From Pedobacter jeongneungensis (lineage in GTDB: Bacteria > Bacteroidota > Bacteroidia > Sphingobacteriales > Sphingobacteriaceae), in NCBI RefSeq assembly GCF_000633455.1, contig NZ_AYMG01000028.1:220669-284668 (forward strand): a DNA stretch of 64,000 bases, read 5' to 3'. Below, piece after piece: positions 44,413 through 52,976 of this stretch. The first letter of the stretch is position 1. Each line of letters opens with the position of its first letter. The notes under the pieces are model-generated. The model had not been told where the DNA came from. It saw only the letters and a program-made list of their open reading frames with translations, and ran no database searches. Both the position numbers and the translations under genes were made by a program.

Positions 44413-44709
44413 ATGGAAAAGCTACCAAATATACACCCCGGGGAAATTCTAAATGAAGAGTTTTTAGTCCCTTTAAATATTACGGCCTATCGTTTGGCAA
44501 AGGAAACAAATATCCCTCAAACCCGCATTTCGGAGATAATTAAGGGAAAAAGAAGAATTACTGCAGATACAGCATTGCGTTTTAGTATATTTTTTGGCAA
44601 TTCTGCTAAATTTTGGCTCGGTTTACAAGATGATTATGATATTGAAAATGAACTAAATGAGAAACAAAAAGAGTTCGATAACATTAAGTTATTTGCAATT
44701 GCATTGTAA
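44413..44709 (+). CDS. higA: HigA-type XRE antitoxin
   Basis: The 98-residue protein begins with I-H-P-G-E-I-L-N-E-E-F (the HigA hallmark), followed by a helix-turn-helix with Y-R-L-A-K-E-T-N-I-P-Q-T-R-I-S-E-I-I-K-G-K-R-R-I. It should bind HigB and repress the operon. It forms a toxin-antitoxin pair with the upstream gene. Confidence 0.93.
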   Translation: MEKLPNIHPGEILNEEFLVPLNITAYRLAKETNIPQTRISEIIKGKRRITADTALRFSIFFGNSAKFWLGLQDDYDIENELNEKQKEFDNIKLFAIAL

Positions 44710-44723
44710 TTCTATTTTTAATA

Positions 44724-45674
44724 TTACCTAACAAAGTCGCAAACCGCAGCAACGAATGCCTTATTGTTTTCATAATAGAGCATGTGCGAACCTTCGAGTG
44801 GCACCACTTTCTGGTTAGGAAACCTGTAATTCTTATAATAATCTGGTCCAACCGCATGATCTTCCTTCCCTGTTATAATTAAAGCGGGCACTTTAATCTT
44901 ATCGGTTAATAAAGCATAATCCTTAAAATATTCAGGGTATTGCTGAACCTTTTTACTATCTATTAAAGGCATAAAAAGCGTCATGCCGAAATCTGATGTA
45001 CGTTGATAAGAATTTTCGATGCTATCCATTTTAATAATGGTATTTACATCATTGGCAATATATTTATATCCAAGATGCGCTGCACTTAACTTTTTTCTAA
45101 CTAACGCTGCTCCCCCCATTAATGTTGCAAAATCGGTTTCATTTATAATGGTATCTTTTTTCAATAAACTGTATCCATATTCTATTTGCTCCTGCATTTG
45201 ATTTGGATTCATAAAATGAGCTATCGTATTGGCCATGATGATACCAGTTAAGTGTTCAGGATATTTTAACGCATAATTAATCGCCAGAACCCCACCAAAT
45301 GAATGGCTGAGTAAATACACTTTCTCTATTCCTAATTTTAAGCGCAACTCTTCTACATCCTGCACAACTCGGCTTAAACTATAATTTTTGGCATTTTGAG
45401 AATGTCCCGATCCCCTTTGATCCAGGTAAACCATTGTCAAACATTTTTCCAAACCAGCTCCTCCCATTTTCTCAAAGGAAAGAAAATCCTGACCAGGGCC
45501 GCCATGCAAATAAATACAAACCGGGCCTTTACCGGCAACCTTTACGGCCAGTTTTATGCTATCGGATGTTACAAAAGTTTGATCGCCCATTTTCAGATGT
45601 ACATTTTGATCCGGCGAAGAACAAGCACTAAGCAGCGTAGCTAAAGCAATAAAAATGATATGAACTATTTTCAT
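44724..45674 (-). CDS. Alpha/beta hydrolase, proline iminopeptidase-like lipoprotein
   Basis: The protein (316 residues from ATG 45674) has a lipoprotein signal peptide (L-L-S-A-C-S-S, lipidated Cys about residue 18). The oxyanion motif H-G-G-P-G-Q-D-F, the nucleophile elbow S-H-S-F-G-G, and a late G-S-H catalytic His are visible. These features fit proline iminopeptidase-type hydrolases (peptidase S33), although the substrate cannot be fixed. The earlier in-frame start at 45695 lacks an ATG and is less likely. Confidence 0.85.
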   Translation of the reverse strand: MKIVHIIFIALATLLSACSSPDQNVHLKMGDQTFVTSDSIKLAVKVAGKGPVCIYLHGGPGQDFLSFEKMGGAGLEKCLTMVYLDQRGSGHSQNAKNYSLSRVVQDVEELRLKLGIEKVYLLSHSFGGVLAINYALKYPEHLTGIIMANTIAHFMNPNQMQEQIEYGYSLLKKDTIINETDFATLMGGAALVRKKLSAAHLGYKYIANDVNTIIKMDSIENSYQRTSDFGMTLFMPLIDSKKVQQYPEYFKDYALLTDKIKVPALIITGKEDHAVGPDYYKNYRFPNQKVVPLEGSHMLYYENNKAFVAAVCDFVR

Positions 45675-45695
45675 AAGAATGTTTCCGAATCTCAA

Positions 45696-46055
45696 ATTAC
45701 ATAACTATTTGTAATTAACAGCAAAAAGGGTTCATTATCACAGCCAAACAGCATTAATAATACTCTTATTTTCGTTATTAAAATCCCCTTAAATTTTAAA
45801 TTTCCGGAGCACTTTTACTCATTTTAGGCAGAAAAACAGAAAATTTACAATGCAAGCATAATAAACATACCGTATACCGTTTTGATATTTAGTCTACAGC
45901 TGTCGGCATTAAATAACTAACCAAACTCTTATTAAGAATAATGTTCTGTTTCAAAAACAAATACAAGAATAATATTCTGATTTAACTTTTTTTTGATTTC
46001 TCTTGCATATTAATGAACCAAAAACTAAATTGGTTTTATAAACAATAAGACAAAG
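45696..46055. other. Regulatory region upstream of the ilvE leader
   Basis: A 360-base AT-rich gap contains two near-identical dyads (AAGAATAATRTTCTG at 45934 and 45965) and a promoter-like TTTAACTTTT near 45980. No other gene is visible. Confidence 0.5.
45934..45979. promoter_or_regulatory. Pair of dyads 31 bp apart, candidate operator
   Basis: AAGAATAATGTTCTG and AAGAATAATATTCTG differ by one base. Each has AGAA/TTCT arms, and the starts are 31 bp apart, about three helical turns. A TAACTTTT -7-like sequence directly follows. Confidence 0.45.
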
Positions 46056-46193
46056 ATGATCACTCAAAATAACACATTTACTACATATACAACTGCAAAA
46101 GCAGCTGGCTATATTGTGTTGTTACCAGTCATTTTACTTAACCTCCTACTCCTAAATATTTTATGGGGCAAAAAGCGGGCGCAGTTTAAATAG
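46056..46193 (+). CDS. Branched-chain amino acid leader peptide of ilvE (attenuator)
   Basis: This 45-residue frame contains I-V-L-L-P-V-I-L-L-N-L-L-L-L-N-I-L-W (20-37), with 15 of these 18 residues Ile, Leu or Val. Its stop lies 24 bases before a strong intrinsic terminator, and the ilvE ATG is 20 bases beyond that. This is the arrangement of ilv/leu attenuators: stalling at Ile/Leu/Val codons lets GGGCGC (46177-46182) pair with GCGTCC of the terminator arm. A small membrane protein is the alternative reading, but its position favours a leader. Confidence 0.75.
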   Translation: MITQNNTFTTYTTAKAAGYIVLLPVILLNLLLLNILWGKKRAQFK

Positions 46194-46216
46194 ATTTTAA
46201 AAAACTAAATATACCT

Positions 46217-46247
46217 AAAGCGTCCCGATACAAACGGGACGCTTTTT
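46217..46247 (+). terminator. Attenuator terminator before ilvE
   Basis: An 11-bp stem (AAAGCGTCCCG / CGGGACGCTTT, 7-base loop) is followed by a T-run, between the leader peptide and ilvE. The 5' arm can alternatively pair with GGGCGC near the leader's end. Confidence 0.88.
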
Positions 46248-46269
46248 TTAAATAACAAAACACAGTATT

Positions 46270-47160
46270 ATGAAATACTATAATTCTAATACGATTATTT
46301 ACCTTGACGGACAGTTTGAAAAGGCTGTAAACAGCAGCACTGACCTTTACGGACAATCGCTGCACTACGGTTATGCTGCTTTCGAGGGTATTAGAGCCTA
46401 TAAAACGCACAATGGTAACCGCATTTTCAAAGCTGCTGCCCATTTCGATCGCTTAGAACGTTCATGCCAATTGGCAAACATTCCTTTTCCATGGGATAAA
46501 CAAGAATTAATTGCTGCAACCTATAAATTGCTTCAGTTGAATAAACTGAAAGATGCCTATATCCGGCCTTTGGTGTTTTGTCACCCAAACATGAAGTTGA
46601 ACGAACCAAGTGGTGTTTCCATATTAATCTGTGCCTGGGAATGGGATGCTTATTCAGGCAACAAATTGTTAAAATTAACCATTTCTGATTACGAAAGGCC
46701 AAATCCTAAATCGACTCCGATGGAGGCAAAATTGAGCGGAAACTATGTTAATTCCATTTTAGCAACTACAGCAGCAAACATTAAAGGCTACGACGAAGCT
46801 TTGCTTTTAGATATGCACGGTTTTATAGCCGAGGCATCGGGAGCAAACATCTTCATAGAAAAAGACGGAAAACTATATACGCCTTCTTTAGGGAATATTT
46901 TACCAGGCATTACCCGTGCAACTGTAAAAGAACTTTGCAACGTACTAGATATAGAATGCATTGAGAAAAAATTAACCATAGAGGACTTAAAAAAGGCCGA
47001 CAGTGCTTTCTTATGCGGAACAGCAACTGAAATTGCGGGCATTGCCTCAATTGATGATATTGTTTTTCGTCCTTTGTGGAGAGAATCTATCGGATATACC
47101 ATACAACGTGCTTATAAAAATCTTGTGCTGGAAAAAGTGAATTACGAGGTGATTATCTAG
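46270..47160 (+). CDS. ilvE: Branched-chain amino acid aminotransferase
   Basis: The 296-residue class IV PLP enzyme transfers amino groups between Leu/Ile/Val and 2-oxoglutarate. Y-G-Y-A-A-F-E-G-I-R-A-Y near 33-44 and the PLP Lys154 (M-E-A-K-L-S-G-N-Y) match the family. L-L-L-D-M-H-G-F-I-A-E-A-S-G-A-N-I-F follows. It catalyses the last step of the pathway whose other genes lie downstream, and it is controlled by the leader-terminator upstream. Confidence 0.95.
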   Translation: MKYYNSNTIIYLDGQFEKAVNSSTDLYGQSLHYGYAAFEGIRAYKTHNGNRIFKAAAHFDRLERSCQLANIPFPWDKQELIAATYKLLQLNKLKDAYIRPLVFCHPNMKLNEPSGVSILICAWEWDAYSGNKLLKLTISDYERPNPKSTPMEAKLSGNYVNSILATTAANIKGYDEALLLDMHGFIAEASGANIFIEKDGKLYTPSLGNILPGITRATVKELCNVLDIECIEKKLTIEDLKKADSAFLCGTATEIAGIASIDDIVFRPLWRESIGYTIQRAYKNLVLEKVNYEVII

Positions 47161-47230
47161 TCCGAAGTCCGTAAGTCAGGAGTCCGAAGTCGAGAAACGA
47201 ATAAAAGAGCCAACAATTAAAACAAAACCA

Positions 47231-47809
47231 ATGACTGAAGAAATCAATCAAAATTATCCAAAAGCCTACCAGCAGATAGATGTTGCTACTAAAGCTTCGG
47301 GTTTTGATATGGCATCGGATGTACTAACCTGCTCTTTGCTTAAAACACTCGCAACAACCAAACCTTCAGGCAAATTTCTGGAGCTTGGAACCGGAACAGG
47401 TTTGTCTACTTCGTGGATATTAGATGGCCTGGATCAAGACAGTACATTGACATCAATAGATAACGATGCTAAATTTTTAGCGATTGCGAAAGATTTTCTT
47501 AGCAGAGATGAACGCCTAACATTGGTTGAAACTGACGGCGCAGCCTGGATTGAAAAGAATAAAGACAAAAAATTCGATTACATATTTGCAGATACCTGGC
47601 ATGGGAAATATTTGCTTTTAGACGAAGCAATTGCCATGCTCAATAAAGGTGGCCTTTATATAATAGATGATATGTTGCCTCAGCAAAATTGGCCTGAAGG
47701 ACATCAGGAAAAAGCAATTAAGCTGATTAAAGATTTAGAATCGCGTGATGATTTGCACCTTACCAAACAGGTTTGGGCTACAGGGATTGTAATCGGCGTA
47801 AAAAAATAG
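47231..47809 (+). CDS. Class I SAM-dependent O-methyltransferase-like protein
   Basis: The 192-residue protein has the SAM-binding motif L-E-L-G-T-G-T-G-L-S-T (motif I), D-N-D-A-K and F-A-D-T-W-H-G-K-Y, a layout like the YrrM/catechol O-methyltransferase family. The substrate is unknown. It lies between ilvE and the ilvD leader, 70 bases after ilvE, and may be on the ilvE transcript without sharing its pathway. Confidence 0.82.
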   Translation: MTEEINQNYPKAYQQIDVATKASGFDMASDVLTCSLLKTLATTKPSGKFLELGTGTGLSTSWILDGLDQDSTLTSIDNDAKFLAIAKDFLSRDERLTLVETDGAAWIEKNKDKKFDYIFADTWHGKYLLLDEAIAMLNKGGLYIIDDMLPQQNWPEGHQEKAIKLIKDLESRDDLHLTKQVWATGIVIGVKK

Positions 47810-47830
47810 AGAAATACATTAAAATAGTTC

Positions 47831-47859
47831 TTTGCATTTATAATAAGTTAGTATGTTTG
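47831..47859 (+). promoter_or_regulatory. Promoter of the ilvD leader/operon
   Basis: TTTG (47831-47834), 17 bases, then TATGTTTG (47852-47859) fit the Bacteroidota promoter closely, 16 bases before the leader peptide ATG. Confidence 0.7.
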
Positions 47860-47875
47860 TGATTCAGTGAATTAC

Positions 47876-47953
47876 ATGAATTTAAACACAAACATTATTA
47901 GCAACCTAATTATTGTCATTTCTCAAAAGAGAGGTGGAAATCGTTGCGTATAA
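47876..47953 (+). CDS. Branched-chain amino acid leader peptide of ilvD (attenuator)
   Basis: This 25-residue frame reads M-N-L-N-T-N-I-I-S-N-L-I-I-V-I-S-Q-K and ends shortly after. Seven of residues 7-15 are Ile, Leu or Val. The frame lies just behind a good promoter and 20 bases before a terminator preceding ilvD. GAGGTGG (47931-47937), within the last codons, can pair with CCGCCTC of the terminator's 5' arm, forming the classic antiterminator alternative. Confidence 0.8.
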   Translation: MNLNTNIISNLIIVISQKRGGNRCV

Positions 47954-47973
47954 TATAAAAATATACAATATCG

Positions 47974-48005
47974 AAACCGCCTCCGAAACGAGGCGGTTTT
48001 TTTTT
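47974..48005 (+). terminator. Attenuator terminator before ilvD
   Basis: A 10-bp stem (AAACCGCCTC / GAGGCGGTTT, 6-base loop) is followed by an uninterrupted T-run, 48 bases ahead of the ilvD start. It should prevent read-through when Ile/Leu/Val-charged tRNA is plentiful. Confidence 0.9.
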
Positions 48006-48053
48006 GCCTCAAAATATTTACAACTAACAGAACCAGAATATACATTTTAAACA

Positions 48054-49736
48054 ATGAGCGAATTAAACAAGTACAGTAAAACATTTACACAAGATCCAAC
48101 ACAACCAGCGGCACAAGCTATGCTTTACGGAATCGGCTTAACCGATGCTGATATGGCCAAAGCACAGGTCGGTATTGCAAGCATGGGCTACGATGGTAAC
48201 ACCTGTAACATGCACTTAAACGACCTTGCAAAAGACGTCAAAGCTGGGGTCTGGAAAAATGATTTAGTCGGCTTGGTTTTTAATACCATTGGGGTAAGTG
48301 ATGGGATGAGTAACGGTACCGATGGGATGCGTTATTCGCTGGTAAGCCGCGATGTAATTGCAGACAGTATTGAAACCATTTGTGGTGGCCAATATTACGA
48401 TGGTGTAATTGCCATACCTGGCTGCGATAAAAATATGCCTGGCGCTATTATGGCTATGGCCCGTTTAGATCGCCCTTCGATTATGGTTTATGGCGGTACA
48501 ATTGCCCCAGGCCATTACAAAGGTGAAGAATTAAACATTGTTTCGGCTTTTGAGGCTTTGGGACAAAAAATCTGCGGAAATCTTTCAGAAGAAGATTTTC
48601 AGGGAATTATAAAACATACCTGCCCTGGTGCTGGTGCCTGCGGTGGAATGTATACTGCAAATACAATGGCCGCTGCAATTGAGGCTTTAGGCATGAGTTT
48701 GCCATATTCTTCTTCTAACCCTGCTGTTAGCGAAGAGAAAAAACAAGAGTGTTTAGATGCCGGTAAATACATCAGAATTTTATTAGAGAAGGATATCAAA
48801 CCATCTGATATTATGACGAAAAAAGCATTTGAAAATGCCATTCGCTCAATTATCATTTTAGGTGGAAGTACAAATGCAGTATTACACTTTATCGCCATTG
48901 GTAAAGCCATCGGTGTTGAGGTTACTCAGGATGATTTTCAACGCATGAGTGACGAAACACCTGTTTTAGCAGATTTTAAACCAAGCGGAAAATACTTAAT
49001 GCAGGATTTGCACCAATATGGTGGTATCCCAGCGGTATTGAAATATTTATTAAACGAAGGTTTATTGCACGGAGATTGCTTAACCGTAACCGGAAAAACC
49101 CTGGCTGAGAATTTAGCTGATGTAAAATCGGTTATGGATTACGATCAAAAAATCATTCAAAAATTAAGCGAACCGATTAAAGCAACAGGCCATTTACAGA
49201 TTCTTTATGGAAACCTGGCAGAAAAAGGTTCGGTAGCTAAAATCAGTGGAAAAGAAGGTGAAAAATTCGAAGGTCCTGCACGCGTATTTGATGGTGAGCG
49301 AGACCTGGTTGCCGGAATTTCTTCTGGAAGAATTAAACCAGGTGATGTTGTTGTAATTAAAAACGAAGGGCCGGTAGGTGCGCCAGGTATGCCGGAAATG
49401 TTAAAGCCGACCTCATTAATTATAGGTGCTGGTTTAGGTAAATCAATTGCATTAATTACCGATGGTCGCTTTTCTGGCGGAACACATGGTTTTGTGGTTG
49501 GTCACATTACCCCGGAAGCTTATAAAGGTGGCTTGATTGGATTAGTGAAAGATGACGACCTAATTGAAATTGATGCAGTAAATAACACCATTAATTTAAT
49601 GGTTAGCGAAGAAGTGATTGCCGAGCGTAGAAAAATCCATGTTCAGCCAGCATTAAAAGTAACAAAAGGTGTTTTATATAAATATGCCAAAACAGTTTCA
49701 GACGCAGCAAGTGGCTGTGTAACTGACGAATACTAA
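48054..49736 (+). CDS. ilvD: Dihydroxy-acid dehydratase
   Basis: The 560-residue Fe-S enzyme dehydrates dihydroxy acids to 2-keto acids in Ile and Val synthesis. Cluster and active-site motifs are G-C-D-K-N-M-P-G-A, C-P-G-A-G-A-C-G-G-M-Y-T-A-N-T-M and D-G-R-F-S-G-G-T-H-G. It is the first structural gene of the main operon, under the leader-terminator upstream, and is followed after 48 bases by an unrelated ORF6N gene. Confidence 0.97.
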   Translation: MSELNKYSKTFTQDPTQPAAQAMLYGIGLTDADMAKAQVGIASMGYDGNTCNMHLNDLAKDVKAGVWKNDLVGLVFNTIGVSDGMSNGTDGMRYSLVSRDVIADSIETICGGQYYDGVIAIPGCDKNMPGAIMAMARLDRPSIMVYGGTIAPGHYKGEELNIVSAFEALGQKICGNLSEEDFQGIIKHTCPGAGACGGMYTANTMAAAIEALGMSLPYSSSNPAVSEEKKQECLDAGKYIRILLEKDIKPSDIMTKKAFENAIRSIIILGGSTNAVLHFIAIGKAIGVEVTQDDFQRMSDETPVLADFKPSGKYLMQDLHQYGGIPAVLKYLLNEGLLHGDCLTVTGKTLAENLADVKSVMDYDQKIIQKLSEPIKATGHLQILYGNLAEKGSVAKISGKEGEKFEGPARVFDGERDLVAGISSGRIKPGDVVVIKNEGPVGAPGMPEMLKPTSLIIGAGLGKSIALITDGRFSGGTHGFVVGHITPEAYKGGLIGLVKDDDLIEIDAVNNTINLMVSEEVIAERRKIHVQPALKVTKGVLYKYAKTVSDAASGCVTDEY

Positions 49737-49784
49737 AATCAAAAAATCATCCCCTAGATTAATTGATTACTAAAAAAATAAATT

Positions 49785-50360
49785 ATGCAGATAATTAAAA
49801 GTATTCAAAACAGGATTTATGAAATCAGGGGAGAAAGAGTAATGCTCGATTTCGATCTGGCAATTTTGTACGAAGTTGAAACCAAGGTATTAAATCAAGC
49901 AGTAAAGCGTAACATTAAGCGCTTTCCAGATGATTTTATGTTTCAGTTAACTTCATTTGAGTGGCAAGATATTTCTATACAAAATGAAAAAATAGATTCT
50001 TCGCCAACTGATGGTATAAACATGAACCGGTCACAGATTGTGACCGGTTCGCAAAAACATAGAGGCAACCTACCCTACGCTTTTACCGAGCAGGGTGTAG
50101 CCATGTTAAGCGGCGTTGTAAATAGCGACAAGGCCATTAATATGAATATTGCCATCATGAGAGCTTTTGTTGATGTCCGTAAAATTTTGCTAAAGCAAAG
50201 CAACATTAACGAACAGTTAATAGAAATTAAAGAACGTATTGGTGAGCATGATGTTCAGCTCAACGAACTTTATGATGCCATGGAAAACTTAATTGACGAG
50301 AAAATTGCTCAGATAAAGTGGAACGACAGAGAAAGAATAGGGTTTAAAATTAAAGAATAA
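49785..50360 (+). CDS. ORF6N domain protein
   Basis: The 191-residue protein opens with an ORF6N domain (I-Y-E-I-R-G-E-R-V-M-L-D-F-D-L-A-I-L-Y-E-V-E-T-K, then L-N-Q-A-V-K-R-N-I-K-R-F-P-D-D-F-M-F). It continues with N-L-P-Y-A-F-T-E-Q-G-V-A-M-L-S and a coiled C-terminus. ORF6N proteins occur in phage and mobile genes and are thought to bind DNA, but their cellular role is unclear. It is inserted between ilvD and ilvB, 21 bases before the latter and in the same direction, with no other phage genes nearby. Confidence 0.87.
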   Translation: MQIIKSIQNRIYEIRGERVMLDFDLAILYEVETKVLNQAVKRNIKRFPDDFMFQLTSFEWQDISIQNEKIDSSPTDGINMNRSQIVTGSQKHRGNLPYAFTEQGVAMLSGVVNSDKAINMNIAIMRAFVDVRKILLKQSNINEQLIEIKERIGEHDVQLNELYDAMENLIDEKIAQIKWNDRERIGFKIKE

Positions 50361-50381
50361 TAGAACCGCAAAAACATAACT

Positions 50382-52130
50382 ATGGAAACTGCACAAGAAA
50401 CAATACAACAAACCGAGGCAAAAGCAGAAACCTCAAAAACCTTTAAAGGAACAGGCTCGCAGGTTTTGTTGAATGGATTAATTGAAGAAGGTGTAACCAC
50501 CATTTTCGGTTATCCGGGTGGAGCAATCATGCCTATTTATGATGCTCTTTACGATTATGCCGATAAATTAGAACATATATTAGTCCGCCATGAACAAGGT
50601 GGAATCCACGCCGCTCAGGGTTTTGCAAGAGCAAGCGGTGAGGTTGGCGTTGTATTTGCAACCAGCGGACCAGGGGCAACCAACCTGGTTACAGGCTTGG
50701 CAGATGCACAAATTGACAGTACACCATTGGTTTGTATCACCGGACAGGTTTTCGCCCATTTATTAGGTACAGATGCCTTCCAGGAAACGGATGTAATCAA
50801 TATTACTACTCCCGTTACCAAATGGAACTATCAGGTTACTGATGCCAAAGAAATTCAGGAGGTATTGGCCAAAGCTTTTTACATCGCTAAAAGTGGCAGA
50901 CCAGGTCCTGTTTTGATCGATATTACCAAAAATGCACAATTACAGCTTGAGGAATTCCCTGAATATGTAAAATGTAATCACATTCGCAGTTACCGCCCAA
51001 AACCAAAAGTTAGGATTGAATATATTGAGCAGGCGGCCGAATTAATTAATTCAGCTAAAAAACCATTTATTTTATTCGGCCAGGGTGTTGTTTTAGGTAA
51101 AGCTGAAGAAGAATTTAAAGCTTTTATCAATAAAACAGGTATTCCTGCTGCTTGGACCATTATGGGTGAAGGCGCTATCCCAACTTCACACCCTTTAAAC
51201 GTAGGTATGTTGGGTATGCATGGTAATTACGGACCAAATGTGCTAACCAACGAATGTGATGTTCTAATTGCCATAGGTATGCGTTTTGATGATCGCGTAA
51301 CTGGCCGTTTAGACAAATATGCAAAACAAGCTAAAGTAGTTCATTTGGATATCGATCCTGCAGAAATTGACAAAAATGTTAAAGCTGAGGTTGGCGTTTG
51401 GGGCGATTGTAAAGAAACCTTACCCCTACTCACTAATCTGGTTAACGAAAGCAAACACGAAGAATGGTTAGCTAAATTCAGACAATATAACCAGGAGGAA
51501 ATAGACCAGGTCATTACTCCCGAGCTTTACCCAACTGGTGATGAAATGACCATGGGCGAAGTGTTGCGCAACATTAACGAAATCTGTGGTGGCGATGCTA
51601 TAATTGTTACTGATGTTGGTCAGCACCAAATGGTAGCCTGCCGTTACGCAAAATTCAATAATACCCGTAGCAACATTACTTCTGGTGGATTAGGAACCAT
51701 GGGTTTTGGTTTACCAGCAGCTATCGGGGCTAAATATGGTGCTCCTGACAAAACGGTTATTGCCATTATCGGCGACGGGGGTTTCCAGATGACACCTCAG
51801 GAGTTAGGTACAATTATGCAGTTTGGTGCGGCAGTAAAAATCCTGATCCTGAACAACCGTTTCTTAGGTATGGTTCGTCAATGGCAGCAGTTATTCCATG
51901 ATAAACGCTATTCTTTTGTAAACATCACCAGTCCTGATTTTGTGGCCTTGGCTAAATCTTACTACATCGAAGCAAGCAAAGTTGATGAGCGTGCAAACTT
52001 AAGAGAAGCGTTAGAAACGATGATCAACCACGAAGGCTCTTATTTATTAGAAGTTATGGTAGGTAGAGAAAATAACGTTTTCCCGATGGTTCCTCAGGGA
52101 ATGAGTGTAAGCGAAATCAGGTTGAAGTAA
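50382..52130 (+). CDS. ilvB: Acetolactate synthase large subunit
   Basis: The 582-residue ThDP enzyme condenses pyruvate with pyruvate or 2-oxobutyrate. The catalytic Glu lies in R-H-E-Q-G-G-I-H-A-A-Q-G. The FAD/central domain and G-D-G-G-F-Q-M-T (ThDP-Mg motif start) are present. The N-terminal ~25 residues are Gln/Glu/Thr-rich and precede the usual start of the fold. The regulatory subunit ilvN follows after 90 bases of repeat-like spacer. Confidence 0.97.
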   Translation: METAQETIQQTEAKAETSKTFKGTGSQVLLNGLIEEGVTTIFGYPGGAIMPIYDALYDYADKLEHILVRHEQGGIHAAQGFARASGEVGVVFATSGPGATNLVTGLADAQIDSTPLVCITGQVFAHLLGTDAFQETDVINITTPVTKWNYQVTDAKEIQEVLAKAFYIAKSGRPGPVLIDITKNAQLQLEEFPEYVKCNHIRSYRPKPKVRIEYIEQAAELINSAKKPFILFGQGVVLGKAEEEFKAFINKTGIPAAWTIMGEGAIPTSHPLNVGMLGMHGNYGPNVLTNECDVLIAIGMRFDDRVTGRLDKYAKQAKVVHLDIDPAEIDKNVKAEVGVWGDCKETLPLLTNLVNESKHEEWLAKFRQYNQEEIDQVITPELYPTGDEMTMGEVLRNINEICGGDAIIVTDVGQHQMVACRYAKFNNTRSNITSGGLGTMGFGLPAAIGAKYGAPDKTVIAIIGDGGFQMTPQELGTIMQFGAAVKILILNNRFLGMVRQWQQLFHDKRYSFVNITSPDFVALAKSYYIEASKVDERANLREALETMINHEGSYLLEVMVGRENNVFPMVPQGMSVSEIRLK

Positions 52131-52220
52131 GCTGAAAGATTAAAGCAGAAAGACTAAAGCGAAAAATAGCATAAACAAAACCTTCGTGGCCTTTGTGCCT
52201 TGGTGGTAAAAATTTTGGAC

Positions 52221-52859
52221 ATGAGTACTGAAAATACATTAGAACATAAAATAACAAAAGCGGATTTTGACGGAAAGCAGGAATACACCATCACGGTTTA
52301 TGCTGAAAACCGCATCGGTTTGTTAAACAGGATTGCGATTATCTTCTCAAAAAGAAAAATCAATATTGAGAGTTTAAATACATCACCATCAGAAATTGAT
52401 GGAATACACCGTTTCAACATCGTTATTCACGAAGGTTACGAAGTGGTGAGGAAGCTTGCCCGCCAAATTGAAAAGCAGATTGAGGTATTAAAAGTATATT
52501 TCAACACCAATGAAGAGATTATCTGGCAGGAACTGGCACTTTACAAAGTTTCTACAGATGAAATTGCCGAAAAAGTAACTGTTGAGCGTTTATTAAGGCA
52601 ATATGGCGCAAGCGCTGTAGTGATCCGCAAAGATTATACTGTTTTTGCAGTAACAGGTCACCGCGAAGAGACCGATGCTTTGGTAAAAGCCCTTGAACCG
52701 TACGAACTGATTGAATTTGTCCGCTCTGCAAGGGTAGCCATTATTAAAGATAGTGCTGGTTTCCACGAAAAACTTAAAGAATTTGAAGCTTTCGAACCAC
52801 GTGAAGAACTGGTAGAAAATGAGTTTTTAGAAAAAGGAGAGAAAATCTTTACAATGTAA
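52221..52859 (+). CDS. ilvN: Acetolactate synthase small (regulatory) subunit
   Basis: The 212-residue protein has an ACT domain at about 20-95 (I-T-V-Y-A-E-N-R-I-G-L-L-N-R-I ... I-N-I-E-S-L-N), which mediates valine feedback on the synthase, and a C-terminal domain. It is longer than the 160-residue enterobacterial form, as in other Bacteroidota. I chose ATG 52221; the earlier start at 52200 is a non-ATG codon in a repeat-like spacer. Confidence 0.94.
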   Translation: MSTENTLEHKITKADFDGKQEYTITVYAENRIGLLNRIAIIFSKRKINIESLNTSPSEIDGIHRFNIVIHEGYEVVRKLARQIEKQIEVLKVYFNTNEEIIWQELALYKVSTDEIAEKVTVERLLRQYGASAVVIRKDYTVFAVTGHREETDALVKALEPYELIEFVRSARVAIIKDSAGFHEKLKEFEAFEPREELVENEFLEKGEKIFTM

Positions 52860-52874
52860 GTTCTACAACAAATC

Positions 52875-52963
52875 CGTCATTGCGAGGAGGAACGACGAAG
52901 CAATCTTTCAGATTAACTCAAATAGATTGCCTCGACTCACACAAATCCGGCATCGCAATGACG
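52875..52963. repeat. Long inverted repeat after ilvN (MITE/REP-like)
   Basis: The arms CGTCATTGCGAGGAGG and CGCAATGACG, with internal GAAGCAATCT / AGATTGCCTC, form an 89-base imperfect hairpin. Its sequence type is very common in Bacteroidota genomes. Confidence 0.75.
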
Positions 52964-52976
52964 AAAAAACAAAAAT

